From: Balanoglossus misakiensis
Lineage: Eukaryota; Hemichordata
Assembly: GCA_040954595.2 (NCBI GenBank)
Contig: CM082581.2
Coordinates: forward strand, 1,860,001-1,924,000
Direction: 5' to 3'
Length of the DNA: 64,000 nucleotides
Part shown: positions 46,001 to 59,035 of the stretch, one piece after another
Position numbering within the stretch: position 1 is the first letter of the stretch
How the letters are laid out: each line of letters begins with the position of its first letter
Translations under genes and position numbers: made by a program
Notes under the pieces: model-generated
What the model was told of the DNA's origin: nothing
Seen by the model: only the letters and a program-made list of their open reading frames with translations
Databases searched by the model: none

Positions 46001-49000
46001 CCCTGATGCAAAGAATCAGATTCAATGTCATCGTTACATTAGCAATGTCAAAGTACAGTGCTTTTGGACACGTATTAACCCAGGGATTTATCATCAACTT
46101 GAAATCCCCATATGCATTTAATACCCATGTCAAAGTGAAGTGATTGCATCACTATCTACCCTGATGCAATATCAACCTTGCTTCGCCATTTGCCCAGATG
46201 CAAAGAATCAGATTCAATGTCATCGTTGCATTAGCAATGTCAAATTAGAGTGCTTTTGGCCACGTATTAACCTATGGATTTACATTTAACATTAAATACC
46301 CATGTGAAAGTGCAGAGTTTGCATCACCATCTACTCTGATGCATCATTGAGCTTGCTTCGCCATTTGCCCTAATGCAAAGAATCCCATTCAATGTCACCA
46401 TTGCATATGCAATGTCAAAGTACAGTGCTTTCAGCCACGTATTAACCCAGGGATTTACAGACAACTTTAAATCCCCCTGTAGGCATTTTATACCCATGTC
46501 AAAGGGCAGAGCTTGCATCACTATCTACCCTGATGCATCATCAACCTTGCTTTGCCATTTACCCTGATGCAAAGAATCAGATTCAATGTCATCGCTGCAT
46601 TAGCAATGTCAAAGTACAGTGTTTTTGGACACGTATTAACCCAGGGATTTACAGACAACTTTAAATCCCCCTGTAGGCATTTTATACCCATGTCAAAGTG
46701 AAGTGTTTGCATCACTATCTACCCTGATGCGTCATAAAGCTTGCTACGCCATTTACCCTGATGCAAAGAATCAGATTCAATGTCATCATTGCATTAGCAA
46801 TGTCAAAGTACAGTGCTTTTGGACACGTACTAACCCACAGATTTTTCAACAACCTGAAATCCCCATATGCATTTAATACCCATGTCAAAGTGAAGTGTTT
46901 GCATCACTATCTACCCTGATGCGTCATAAAGCTTGCTACGCCATTTACCCTGATGCAAAGAATCAGATTCAATGTCATCGTTGCATTAGCAATGTCAAAG
47001 TACAGTGCTTTTGGACACGTATTAACCCACAGATTTTTCAACAACCTGAAATCCCCATATGCATTTAATACCCATGTCAAAGTGAAGTGTTTGCATCACT
47101 ATCTACCCTGATGCATCATAAAGCTTGCTACGCCATTTACCCTGATGCAAAGAATCAGATTCAATGTCATCGTTGCATTAGCAATGTCAAAGTACAGTGC
47201 TTTTGGACACGTATTAACCCAGGGATTTATCATCAATTTGAAATCCCCATATGCATTTAATACCAATGTCAAAGTGAAGTGATTGCATCACTATCTACCC
47301 TGATGCATCATCAACCTTGCTTCGCCATTTGCCTTGATGCAAAGAATCAGATTCAATGTCATCGTTGCATTAGCAATGTCAAATTAGAGTGCTTTTGGCC
47401 ACGTATTAACCTATGGATTTACATTTAACATTAAATACCCATGTGAAAGTGCAGAGTTTGCATCACCATCTACTCTGATGCATCATTGAGCTTGCTTCGC
47501 CATTTGCCCTAATGCAAAGAATCCCATTCAATGTCACCATTGCATATGCAATGTCAAAGTACAGTGCTTTCCGCCACGTATTAACCCAGGGATTTACAGA
47601 CAACTTTAAATCCCCCTGTAGGCATTTTATACCCATGTCAAAGTGCAGAGCTTGCATCACTATCTACCCTGATGCATCATCAACCTTGCTTCGCCATTTA
47701 CCCTGATGCAAAGAATCAGATTCAATGTCATCGTTGCATTAGCAATGTCAAAGTACAGTGCTTTTGGACACGTATTAACCCAGGGATTTACAGACAACTT
47801 TAAATCCCCCTGTAGGCATTTTATACCCATGTCAAAGTGAAGTGTTTGCATCACTATCTACCCTGATGCATCATAAAGCTTGTTACGCCATTTACCCTGA
47901 TGCAAAGAATCAGATTCAATGTCATCGTTGCATTAGCAATGTCAAAGTACAGTGCTTTTGGACACGTATTAACCCAGGGATTTACAGACAACTTTAAATC
48001 CCCCTGTAGGCATTTTATACCCATGTCAAAGTGAAGTGTTTGCATCACTATCTACCCTGATGCATCATAAAGCTTGTTACGCCATTTACCCTGATGCAAA
48101 GAATCAGATTCAATGTCATCATTGCATTAGCAATGTCAAAGTACAGTGCTTTTCGACACGTATTAACCCACAGATTTTTCAACAACCTGAAATCCCCATA
48201 TGCATTTAATACCCATGTCAAAGTGAAGTGTTTGCATCACTATCTACCCTGATGCATCATAAAGCTTGCTACGCCATTTACCCTGATGCAAAGAATCAGA
48301 TTCAATGTCATTGTTATATTAGCAATGTCAAAGTACAGTGCTTTTGGACACGTATTAACCCAGGGATTTATCATCAACTTGAAATCCCCATATGCATTTA
48401 ATACCCATGTCAAAGTGAAGTGATTGCATCACTATCTATCCTGATGCATCATCAACCTTGCTTCGCTATTTGCCCTGATGCAAAGAATCAGATTCAATGT
48501 CATCGTTGCATTAGCAATGTCAAATTAGAGTGCTTTTGGCCACGTATTAACCTATTGATTTACATTTAACATTAAATACCCATGTGAAAGTGCAGAGTTT
48601 GCATCACCATCTACTCTGATGCATCATTGAGCTTGCTTCGCCATTTGCCCTAATGCAAAGAATCCCATTCAATGTCACCATTGCAAATGCAATGTCAAAG
48701 TACAGTGCTTTCCGCCACGTATTAACCCAGGGATTTACAGCCAACTTTAAATCCCCCAGTAGGCATTTTATACCCATGTCAAAGTGCAGAGCTTGCATCA
48801 CTATCTACCCTGATGCATCATCAACCTTGCTTCGCCATTTACCCTGATGCAAAGAATCAGATTCAATGTCATCGTTGCATTAGCAATGTCAAAGTACAGT
48901 GCTTCTGGACACGTATTAACCCAGGGATTTACAGACAACTTTAAATCCCCCTGTAGGCATTTTACACCCATGTCAAAGTGAAGTGTTTGCATCACTATCT

Positions 49001-52000
49001 ACCCTGATGCATCATAAAGCTTGCTACGCCATTTACCCTGATGCAAAGAATCAGATTCAATGTCATCATTGCATTAGCAATGTCAAAGTACAGTGCTTTT
49101 CGACACGTATTAACCCACAGATTTTTCAACAACCTGAAATCCCCATATGCATTTAATACCCATGTCAAAGTGAAGTGTTTGCATCACTATCTACCCTGAT
49201 GCATCATAAAGCTTGCTACGCCATTTACCCTGATGCAAAGAATCAGATTCAATGTCATCGTTACATTAGCAATGTCAAAGTACAGTGCTTTTGGACACGT
49301 ATTAACCCAGGGATTTATCATCAACTTGAAATCCCCATATGCATTTAATACCCATGTCAAAGTGAAGTGATTGCATCACTATCTACCCTGATGCAATATC
49401 AACCTTGCTTCGCCATTTGCCCAGATGCAAAGAATCAGATTCAATGTCATCGTTGCATTAGCAATGTCAAATTAGAGTGCTTTTGGCCACGTATTAACCT
49501 ATGGATTTACATTTAACATTAAATACCCATGTGAAAGTGCAGAGTTTGCATCACCATCTACTCTGATGCATCATTGAGCTTGCTTCGCCATTTGCCCTAA
49601 TGCAAAGAATCCCATTCAATGTCACCATTGCATATGCAATGTCAAAGTACAGTGCTTTCAGCCACGTATTAACCCAGGGATTTACAGACAACTTTAAATC
49701 CCCCTGTAGGCATTTTATACCCATGTCAAAGTGCAGAGCTTGCATCACTATCTACCCTGATGCATCATCAACCTTGCTTTGCCATTTACCCTGATGCAAA
49801 GAATCAGATTCAATGTCATCGCTGCATTAGCAATGTCAAAGTACAGTGTTTTTGGACACGTATTAACCCAGGGATTTACAGACAACTTTAAATCCCCCTG
49901 TATGCTTTTTATACCCATGTCAAAGTGAAGTGTTTGCATCACTATCTACCCTGATGCGTCATAAAGCTTGCTACGCCATTTACCCTGATGCAAAGAATCA
50001 GATTCAATGTCATCGTTGCATTAGCAATGTCAAAGTACAGTGCTTTTGGACACGTATTAACCCACAGATTTTTCAACAACCTGAAATCCCCATATGCATT
50101 TAATACCCATGACAAAGTGAAGTGTTTGCATCACTATCTACCCTGATGCATCATAAAGCTTGCTACGCCATTTACCCTGATGCAAAGAATCAGATTCAAT
50201 GTCATCGTTGCATTAGCAATGTCAAAGTACAGTGCTTTTGGACACGTATTAACCCAGGGATTTATCATCAACTTGAAATCCCCATATGCATTTAATACCA
50301 ATGTCAAAGTGAAGTGATTGCATCACTATCTACCCTGATGCAATATCAACCTTGCTTTGCCATTTGCCCAGATGCAAAGAATCAGATTCAATGTCATCGT
50401 TGCATTAGCAATGTCAAATTAGAGTGCTTTTGGCCACGTATTAACCTATGGATTTACATTTAACATTAAATACCCATGTGAAAGTGCAGAGTTTGCATCA
50501 CCATCTACTCTGATGCATCATTGAGCTTGCTTCGCCATTTGCCCTAATGCAAAGAATCCCATTCAATGTCACCATTGCATATGCAATGTCAAAGTACAGT
50601 GCTTTCAGCCACGTATTAACCCAGGGATTTACAGACAACTTTAAATCCCCCTGTAGGCATTTTATACCCATGTCAAAGTGCAGAGCTTGCATCACTATCT
50701 ACCCTGATGCATCATCAACCTTGCTTTGCCATTTACCCTGATGCAAAGAATCAGATTCAATGTCATCGCTGCATTAGCAATGTCAAAGTACAGTGTTTTT
50801 GGACACGTATTAACCCAGGGATTTACAGACAACTTTAAATCCCCCTGTATGCTTTTTATACCCATGTCAAAGTGAAGTGTTTGCATCACTATCTACCCTG
50901 ATGCGTCATAAAGCTTGCTACGCCATTTACCCTGATGCAAAGAATCAGATTCAATGTCATCGTTGCATTAGCAATGTCAAAGTACAGTGCTTTTGGACAC
51001 GTATTAACCCAGGGATTTATCATCAACTTAAAATCCCCATATGCATTTAATACCAATGTCAAAGTGAAGTGATTGCATCACTATCTACCCTGATGCATCA
51101 TCAACCTTGCTTCGCCATTTGCCCTGATGCAAAGAATCAGATTCAATGTCATCGTTCCATTAGCAATGTCAAATTAGAGTGCTTTTGGCCACGTATTAAC
51201 CTATGGATTTACATTTAACATTAAATACCCATGTGAAAGTGCAGAGTTTGCATCACCATCTACTCTGATGCATCATTGAGCTTGCTTCGCCATTTGCCCT
51301 AATGCAAAGAATCCCATTCAATGTCACCATTGCATATGCAATGTCAAAGTACAGTGCTTTCCGCCACGTATTAACCCAGGGATTTACAGACAACTTTAAA
51401 TCCCCCTGTAGGCATTTTATACCCATGTCAAAGTGCAGAGCTTGCATCACTATCTACCCTGATGCATCATCAACCTTGCTTCGCCATTTACCCTGATGCA
51501 AACAATCAGATTCAATGTCATCGCTGCATTAGCAATGTCAAAGTACAGTGTTTTTGGACACGTATTAACCCAGGGATTTACAGACAACTTTAAATCCCCC
51601 TGTAGGCATTTTATACCCATGTCAAAGTGAAGTGTTTGCATCACTATCTACCCTGATGCGTCATAAAGCTTGCTACGCCATTTACCCTGATGCAAAGAAT
51701 CAGATTCAATGTCATCGTTGCATTAGCAATGTCAAAGTACAGTGCTTTTGGACACGTATTAACCCACAGATTTTTCAACAACCTGAAATCCCCATATGCA
51801 TTTAATACCCATGACAAAGTGAAGTGTTTGCATCACTATCTACCCTGATGCATCATAAAGCTTGCTACGCCATTTACCCTGATGCAAAGAATCAGATTCA
51901 ATGTCATCGTTGCATTAGCAATGTCAAAGTACAGTGCTTTTGGACACGTATTAACCCAGGGATTTATCATCAACTTGAAATCCCCATATGCATTTAATAC

Positions 52001-55000
52001 CAATGTCAAAGTGAAGTGATTGCATCACTATCTACCCTGATGCATCATCAACCTTGCTTCGCCATTTGCCCTGATGCAAAGAATCAGATTCAATGTCATC
52101 GTTCCATTAGCAATGTCAAATTAGAGTGCTTTTGGCCACGTATTAACCTATGGATTTACATTTAACATTAAATACCCATGTGAAAGTGCAGAGTTTGCAT
52201 CACCATCTACTCTGATGCATCATTGAGCTTGCTTCGCCATTTGCCCTAATGCAAAGAATCCCATTCAATGTCACCATTGCATATGCAATGTCAAAGTACA
52301 GTGCTTTCCGCCACGTATTAACCCAGGGATTTACAGACAACTTTAAATCCCCCAGTAGGCATTTTATACCCATGTCAAAGTGCACAGCTTGCATCACTAT
52401 CTACCCTGATGCATCATCAACCTTGCTTCGCCATTTACCCTGATGCAAAGAATCAGATTCAATGTCATCGTTGCATTAGCAATGTCAAAGTACAGTGCTT
52501 TTGGACACGTATTAACCCACAGATTTTTCAACAACATGAAATCCCCATATGCATTTAATACCCATGTCAAAGTGAAGTGTTTGCATCACTATCTACCCTG
52601 ATGCATCATAAAGCTTGCTACGCCATATACCCTGATGCAAAGAATCAGATTCAATGTCATCGTTGCATTAGCAATGTCAAATTAGAGTGCTTTTGGCCAC
52701 GTATTAACCTATGGATTTACATTTAACATTAAATACCCATGTGAAAGTGCAGAGTTTGCATCACCATCTACTCTGATGCATCATTGAGCTTGCTTCGCCA
52801 TTTGCCCTAATGCAAAGAATCCCATTCAATGTCACCATTGCATATGCAATGTCAAAGTACAGTGCTTTCCGCCACGTATTAACCCAGGGATTTACAGACA
52901 ACTTTAAATCCCCCAGTAGGCATTTTATACCCATGTCAAAGTGCAGAGCTTGCATCACTATCTACCCTGATGCATCATCAACCTTGCTTCGCCATTTACC
53001 CTGATGCAAAGAATCAGATTCAATGTCATCGTTGCATTAGCAATGTCAAAGTACAGTGCTTTTGGACACGTATTAACCCACAGATTTTTCAACAACATGA
53101 AATCCCCATATGCATTTAATACCCATGTCAAAGTGAAGTGTTTGCATCACTATCTACCCTGATGCATCATAAAGCTTGCTACGCCATATACCCTGATGCA
53201 AAGAATCAGATTCAATGTCATCGTTGCATTAGCAATGTCAAAGTACAGTGCTTTTGGACACGTATTAACCCAGGGATTTATCATCAACTTGAAATCCCCA
53301 TATGCATTTAATACCAATGTCAAAGTGAAGTGATTGCATCACTATCTACCCTGATGCATCATCAACCTTGCTTCGCCATTTGCCCTGATGCAGAGAATCA
53401 GATTCAATGTCATCGTTTCATTAGCAATGTCAAATTAGAGTGCTTTTGGCCACGTATTAACCTATGGATTTACATTTAACATTAAATACCCATGTTAAAG
53501 TGCAGAGTTTGCATCACCATCTACTCTGATGCATCATTGAGCTTGCTTCGCCATTTGCCCTAATGCAAAGAATCCCATTCAATGTCACCATTGCATATGC
53601 AATGTCAAAGTACAGTGCTTTCCGCCACGTATTAACCCAGGGATTTACAGACAACTTTAAATCCCCCTGTAGGCATTTTATACCCATGTTAAAGTGCAGA
53701 GCTTGCATCACTATCTACCCTGATGCATCATCAACCTTGCTTCGCCATTTACCCTGATGCAAAGAATCAGATTCAATGTCATCGCTGCATTAGCAATGTC
53801 AAAGTACAGTGTTTTTGGACACGTATTAACCCACAGATTTTTCAACAACATGAAATCCCCATATGCATTTAATACCCATGTCAAAGTGAAGTGGTTGCAT
53901 CACTATCTACCCTGATGCATCATAAAGCTTGCTACGCCATATACCCTGATGCAAAGAATCAGATTCAATGTCATCGTTGCATTAGCAATGTCAAAGTACA
54001 GTGCTTTTGGACACGTATTAACCCAGGGATTTATCATCAACTTGAAATCCCCATATGCATTTAATACCAATGTCAAAGTGAAGTGATTGCATCACTATCT
54101 ACCCTGATGCATCATCAACCTTGCTTCGCCATTTGCCCTGATGCAGAGAATCAGATTCAATGTCATCGTTTCATTAGCAATGTCAAATTAGAGTGCTTTT
54201 GGCCACGTATTAACCTATGGATTTACATTTAACATTAAATACCCATGTTAAAGTGCAGAGTTTGCATCACCATCTACTCTGATGCATCATTGAGCTTGCT
54301 TCGCCATTTGCCCTAATGCAAAGAATCCCATTCAATGTCACCATTGCATATGCAATGTCAAAGTACAGTGCTTTCCGCCACGTATTAACCCAGGGATTTA
54401 CAGACAACTTTAAATCCCCCTGTAGGCATTTTATACCCATGTTAAAGTGCAGAGCTTGCATCACTATCTACCCTGATGCATCATCAACCTTGCTTCGCCA
54501 TTTACCCTGATGCAAAGAATCAGATTCAATGTCATCGCTGCATTAGCAATGTCAAAGTACAGTGTTTTTGGACACGTATTAACCCAGGGATTTACAGACA
54601 ACTTTAAATCCCCCTGTAGGCATTTTATACCCATGTCAAAGTGAAGTGTTTGCATCACTATCTACCCTGATGCATCATAAAGCTTGCTACGCCATTTACC
54701 CTGATGCAAAGAATCAGATTCAATGTCATCATTGCATTAGCAATGTCAAAGTACAGTGCTTTTCGACACGTATTAACCCACAGATTTTTCAACAACCTGA
54801 AATCCCCATATGCATTTAATACCCATGACAAAGTGAAGTGTTTGCATTACTATCTACCCTGATGCATCATAAAGCTTGCTACGCCATTTACCCTGATGCA
54901 AACAATCAGATTCAATGTCATCGTTGCATTAGCAATGTCAAAGTACAGTGCTTTTGGACACGTATTAACCCACAGATTTTTCAACAACCTGAAATCCCCA

Positions 55001-56519
55001 TATACATTTAATACCCATGTCAAAGTGAAGTGTTTGCATTACTATCTACCCTGATGCATCATAAAGCTTGCTACGCCATTTACCCTGATGCAAAGAATCA
55101 TATTCAATGTCATCGTTGCATTAGCAATGTCAAAGTACAGTGCTTTTGGACACGTATTAACCCACAGATTTTTCAACAACCTGAAATCCCCATATGCATT
55201 TAATACCCATGTCAAAGTGAAGTGTTTGCATTACTATCTACCCTGATGCATCATAAAGCTTGCTACGCCATATACCCTGATGCAAAGAATCAGATTCAAT
55301 GTCATCGTTGCATTAGCAATGTCAAATTACAGTGCTTTTGGACACGTATTAAACCAGGGATTTATCATCAACTTGAAATCCCCATATGCATTTAATACCA
55401 ATGTCAAAGTGAAGTGATTGCATCACTATCTACCCTGATGCATCATCAACCTTGCTTCGCCATTTGCCCTGATGCAAAGAATCAGATTCAATGTCATCGT
55501 TGCATTAGCAATGTCAAATTAGAGTGCTTTTGGCCACGTATTAACCTATGGATTTACAGTTAACATTAAATACCCATGTGAAAGTGCAGAGTTTGCATCA
55601 CCATCTACTCTGATGCATCATTGAGCTTGCTTCGCCATTTGCCCTAATGCAAAGAATCCCATTCAATGTCACCATTGCATATGCAATGTCAAAGTACAGT
55701 GCTTTCCGCCACGTATTAACCCAGGGATTTACAGACAACTTTAAATCCCCCCTGTAGGCATTTTATACCCATGTCAAAGTGCAGAGCGTGCATCACTATC
55801 TACCCTGATGCATCATCAACCTTGCTTCGCCATTTGCCCTGATGCAAAGAATCAGATTCAATGTCATCGTTGCATTAGCAATGTCAAATTAGAGTGCTTT
55901 TGGCCACGTATTAACCTATGGATTTACATTTAACATTAAATACCCATGTGAAAGTGCAGAGTTTGCATCACCATCTACTCTGATGCATCATTGAGCTTGC
56001 TTCGCAATTTACCCTGATGCAAAGAATCTGATTCAATGTCATCGTTGCATTAGCAATGTCAAAGTACAGTGCTTTTGGACACGTATTAACCCAGGGATTT
56101 ATCATCAACTTGAAATCCCCATATGCATTTAATACCCATGTCAAAGTGAAGTGATTGCATCACTATCTACCCTGATGCATCATCAACCTTGCTTCGCCAT
56201 TTGCCCTGATGCAAAGAATCAGATTCAATGTCATCGTTCCATTAACAATGTCAAAATAGAGTGCTTTTGGCCACGTATTAACCTATGGATTTACATTTAA
56301 CATTAAATACCCATGTGAAAGTGCAGAGCTTGCATCACCATCTACTCTGATGCATCATTGAGCTTGCTTCGCCATTTGCCCTAATGCAAAGAATCCCATT
56401 CAATGTCATCGTTGCATTAGCAATGTCAAAGTACAGTGCTTTCCGCCACGTATTAACCCAGGGATTTACTGACAACTTTAAATCCCCCTATACACATTTT
56501 ATACCCATGTCAAAGTGCC
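28051..56519. repeat. satellite array, main segment, higher-order repeat
   Basis: Five monomer types, A (194 bp), B (194), C (192), D (192) and E (175), repeat as A-B-C-D-E = 947 bp; one clean unit is 31147-32093. Other units gain a 192-bp C/D-type monomer (1,139 bp) or lose one or two (about 755 and 561 bp). A-type monomers can be found by the word CACCATCTACTCTGATG near 28323, 29075, 30214, 31161, 32108, 33055, 34194, 35333, 36280, 37419, 38366, 39311, 40258, 41397, 42344, 43483, 44430, 45377, 46324, 47463, 48604, 49551, 50498, 51253, 52200, 52761, 53514 and 54267. E lacks ~20 bp found before TTTAATACC in C and D. The right edge (54661-56519) has runs of C-type and hybrid monomers. No genes are called within it. 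Confidence 0.95.
31147..32093. repeat. reference 947-bp higher-order unit (A 31147, B 31341, C 31535, D 31727, E 31919)
   Basis: Monomer starts were set at the GTGCAGAG or GTGAAGT word after ATACCCATGTCAAA. Type A carries the 16-bp perfect palindrome CATTGCATATGCAATG. In types B-E this is replaced by CATTGCATTAGCAATG (a 6-bp dyad with 4-nt centre) or a variant. Each monomer also carries TGCATCA and TGATGCA as a 7-bp inverted pair around a ~10-nt spacer. Such dyads could form small hairpins or bind a dimeric protein. No CENP-B box is seen. Confidence 0.85.
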
Positions 56520-56554
56520 AGGGTTCGAACCCATGATCCTCTAACCACTGGACT
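56518..56554 (-). repeat. tRNA-like A/B-box remnant at the array edge
   Basis: On the minus strand the text is TAGTCCAGTGGTTAGAGG then ATCATGGGTTCGAACCCTGG. The GGTTCGAACCC is a perfect pol III B box, and TAGTCCAGTGG resembles an A box. The spacing is too short and no acceptor stem is present, so it is not a working tRNA gene. It is more likely the head of a truncated tRNA-derived SINE or a decayed tRNA copy. Confidence 0.55.
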
Positions 56555-56610
56555 ATGACTATGTGACAGAATGACCTTTCTGTATGGTGCCTTGTTTAGC
56601 TCCTAGTCAG

Positions 56611-56829
56611 ATTTCAAGAAAATGTGGAAAAGTGCAAATTAGTCTCTTTGAATTTCCAACAACTCAGTTTGTCAGCTCCCATATCCCAGTTCTCTGACCA
56701 GTTCCCGTTCTTCTTAAATGTCACAATACTGATCACAAGACATGCAGTTGTACACTTTGCGGAAAACATTATGAATATATGCAGATAAGAAAAGACTTAC
56801 TTGTGGGCAATTTAAACACAACATTTTGA
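56611..56829 (+). pseudogene. possible downstream exon of the DDE-like gene, with one nonsense codon
   Basis: After a pyrimidine-poor acceptor (CTCCTAGTCAG) the frame reads ISRKCGKVQISLFEFPTTQF and VSSHIPVL, then TGA at 56695. It continues as PVPVLLKCHNTDHKTCSCTL and CGKHYEYMQIRKDLLVGN to TGA at 56827-56829. The Cys/His cluster (C-x4-H-x2-C-x-C-x2-C) looks like a zinc-binding end. The internal TGA could be a CGA that lost a methylated CpG. The linkage to 20395-23896 is inference from strand and general family memory. Intermediate exons are missing, and phase from the last seen exon does not join directly. Confidence 0.35.
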
Positions 56830-57740
56830 GTAAAGTGGGTAAAATAGGATTAAAGTTGGTTTATAAAGGCATATCGAAAAGAATCTACTTCAATTTGTTC
56901 ATTTCTGAAATTTGAGAATATGAATATGCATGTTTTATTTGCCATATATGAACACCAATGAAAAGTTATGTTTCCAGCTTAGGTATTGGTGGATTTGAAC
57001 CACCTGACATCAGAAGACGCCTCCAGAATACCTCTAATTTGGTTGCATAATTTTCATGTGAATGTTCATAATATAGCGATTGATTAATCCCTAATTTTTT
57101 ATTTTTATTTTTTTTTTGGGGGGGGGGGGGGGGGGGCTGGAGGGGGGTGGAGGTTCAAGTAGTAAATCTTGCAGGCCAATTTGAAACAATGTGTCATGTA
57201 GTTAACCTGAAAGAAATTAACACAAATAGTTTCTGCTCTTTTTGAAACAAGGTGTCATGTGGTTGAACTGTGACAATGGGCCAGTCAAAATAGCATCTGC
57301 AAATTATGCACACAATAGAGTGATGGGTTAGTGGGTTAAGTTTACTTTTACCTTAGCATTATATAACACACTATCGTGTACATAATCTCGCAGAGCTCTA
57401 TCATAATTGTTTTCAAATAAAGCAAGATAACTACTTGTATGATTACATATCTAATTTACGCGCCTAAAGGGCAGTTAAAAACCTCAGACCAGTTACAAAA
57501 GAGGAAAAAAAACTGTCCTCTCCTCCTCTCACCCCATGATCTAAGCTAAATTTGGAATTTGGATGGGGTGGGGAGGTTTAGCTAACCTAACATGTTCTGC
57601 CTGTCTGTCGCGTACAATGTGTCCATGCGCGAATACGATCACGGGTACCGTTGCGAGAAATTCCACCGAATAACGATGCTGACGAGTATTATCTATCTGA
57701 GAAATAATAGCATGTTATTCATAAAACATACACATTAACC
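56830..57740. other. intergenic DNA with a G19 run and short direct repeats
   Basis: A T-rich tract followed by 19 G's lies at 57104-57136, next to GGAGGGGGGTGGAGG. TTTGAAACAATGTGTCATGT at about 57180 recurs in altered form at about 57239. A second B-box-like text (complement GTGGTTCAAATCCACC) lies at about 56993-57010 and may be another tRNA-derived remnant. No gene is seen. Confidence 0.45.
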
Positions 57741-58270
57741 AATTAATGAACCAACATGATTATTAGACCCTGGACACTTATTTAATGTTATATCATTATT
57801 ATACCTCTGTCATCATCATCAATATTAACACCCTTGTATACTTAATATCACCATAAGCCATCACCGCAATTATTAATCGTTATTATACCCTTCCATGATT
57901 GTTACCTTTATTAAACCCGACACAGTTATCACCATTTATTATACCCTTCTCATTCATATACCCATTATAACCTGTGTACACAAGTCATCATCATATTATA
58001 AACCCATTATTATACCTTTTATACCAGTCACATTTGTTACCCTATTATCATTCCCTTCATCCAAAAAACCACTGTTACCCCTGTATAACCTGTGTACACT
58101 CAAATTTTACCATAAGCCATCATCACATTTGTAACCCTTTTATTAAACCATTCATATTTGTTCGCCTTTATTATACCATACACATTTATGAACCTATTAT
58201 CATACCCTGCACAAAGCCATTGCTGTTAACCTCATTTTAGCATAAGTAATCACTACCAATTATTAACCTG
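57741..58270. repeat. degenerate G-poor array (TTATTATACC / CATCATCA words)
   Basis: About 530 bp are nearly free of G on the plus strand and repeat the words TTATTATACCC, CATTTGTTACC, ATAACCTGTGTACAC and CATAAGCCATCA irregularly. This looks like an old expanded minisatellite. The two plus-strand open frames here simply translate the repeat. Confidence 0.6.
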
Positions 58271-58364
58271 ATTTATTGGACTATTAAGTTTTATATTACG
58301 ATCACTTCGTTTTGTACTCCTATATAACTCTACCTCATAATTTCGGTCAATAGGTTTATTATGT

Positions 58365-58990
58365 TGAAACTCCACTTCTCCATCCTTCCACATCTCCATC
58401 CTTTAAGTTGACGCTCCACGGCACCATCCATCCACCAAAGTTTATATTTCAGCAGGTTGACTATGGTTGACGCCCCGCACCATCCATCCATCAAAGTTTA
58501 ATATTAGTAGGTTGACTATGGTTGACACTCCGCTCCATCCATCCATCCATCAAATTTTACGTTAGTAGGTTGATTATGGTGTTACCAGTGAGCCCTACAG
58601 GAAAAAAAAGAGAAAAAAGAGAAAAAAACTCTTCTTCTCCATCCTTCCACTTCTCCATCGTTTAAGTTGACGCTCCATGGCACTATCCATCCATCAAAGT
58701 TTATATTTCAGCAGGTTGACTATGGTTGACGCTCCGCCCCATCCATCCATCAAAGTTTATATTTAGTAGGTTGACTATGGTTGACGCTCCGTTCCATCCA
58801 TCCATCAAAGTTTAATATTAGTAGGTTGACTATGGTTGACGCTCCGCTCCATCCATCCATCAAAGTTTATATTAGTAGGTTGACTATGGTTGACACTCCG
58901 CTCCACCCATCCATCAAATTTTACGTTAGTAGGTTGATTATGGTGTTACCATTGGGGCCTACAGGGAAAAAAAGAAGAGAAGAGAGAAAA
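58365..58990. repeat. ~64-bp minisatellite in two larger blocks
   Basis: The unit contains TTGACGCTCC, CATCCATCCATCAAAGTTTA and AGTAGGTTGACTATGG. It occurs several times in each of two blocks (58365-58627 and 58628-58965). Both blocks begin with CTTCTCCATCCTTCCAC and end with GTTGATTATGGTGTTACC and an AAAAAGAGA-rich tail, so the array has a second, higher period. The 136-codon open frame at 58781-59191 is repeat translation. Confidence 0.75.
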
Positions 58991-59035
58991 AAGAAAGAAA
59001 GAAAGGAAGAGAGAGAGAAGAAGAAGAGTACCGGT
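58965..59035. repeat. purine-only GA-rich tract
   Basis: About 65 bases of almost uninterrupted A and G (GAAAGAAAGAAAGGAAGAGA pattern) form a polypurine run that could adopt triplex structures. It sits between the minisatellite and the next repeat family. Confidence 0.7.

Noticed and set aside
23967-54658. Dozens of 64-65-codon open frames with near-identical translations on both strands
   Set aside because: They lie at fixed places in satellite monomers, overlap each other on opposite strands, and vary with the DNA repeat. They are by-products of the satellite, not a gene family.
23912-56519. Regularly spaced repeats suggesting a CRISPR-like array
   Set aside because: Monomers are contiguous ~190-bp units with no unique spacers, in eukaryotic DNA. 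It is a satellite.
56518-56554. Functional tRNA gene
   Set aside because: A and B boxes are too close, no acceptor stem or anticodon arm can be formed.
57895-58240. Overlapping 79- and 88-codon frames
   Set aside because: They translate a degenerate G-poor repeat in two frames.
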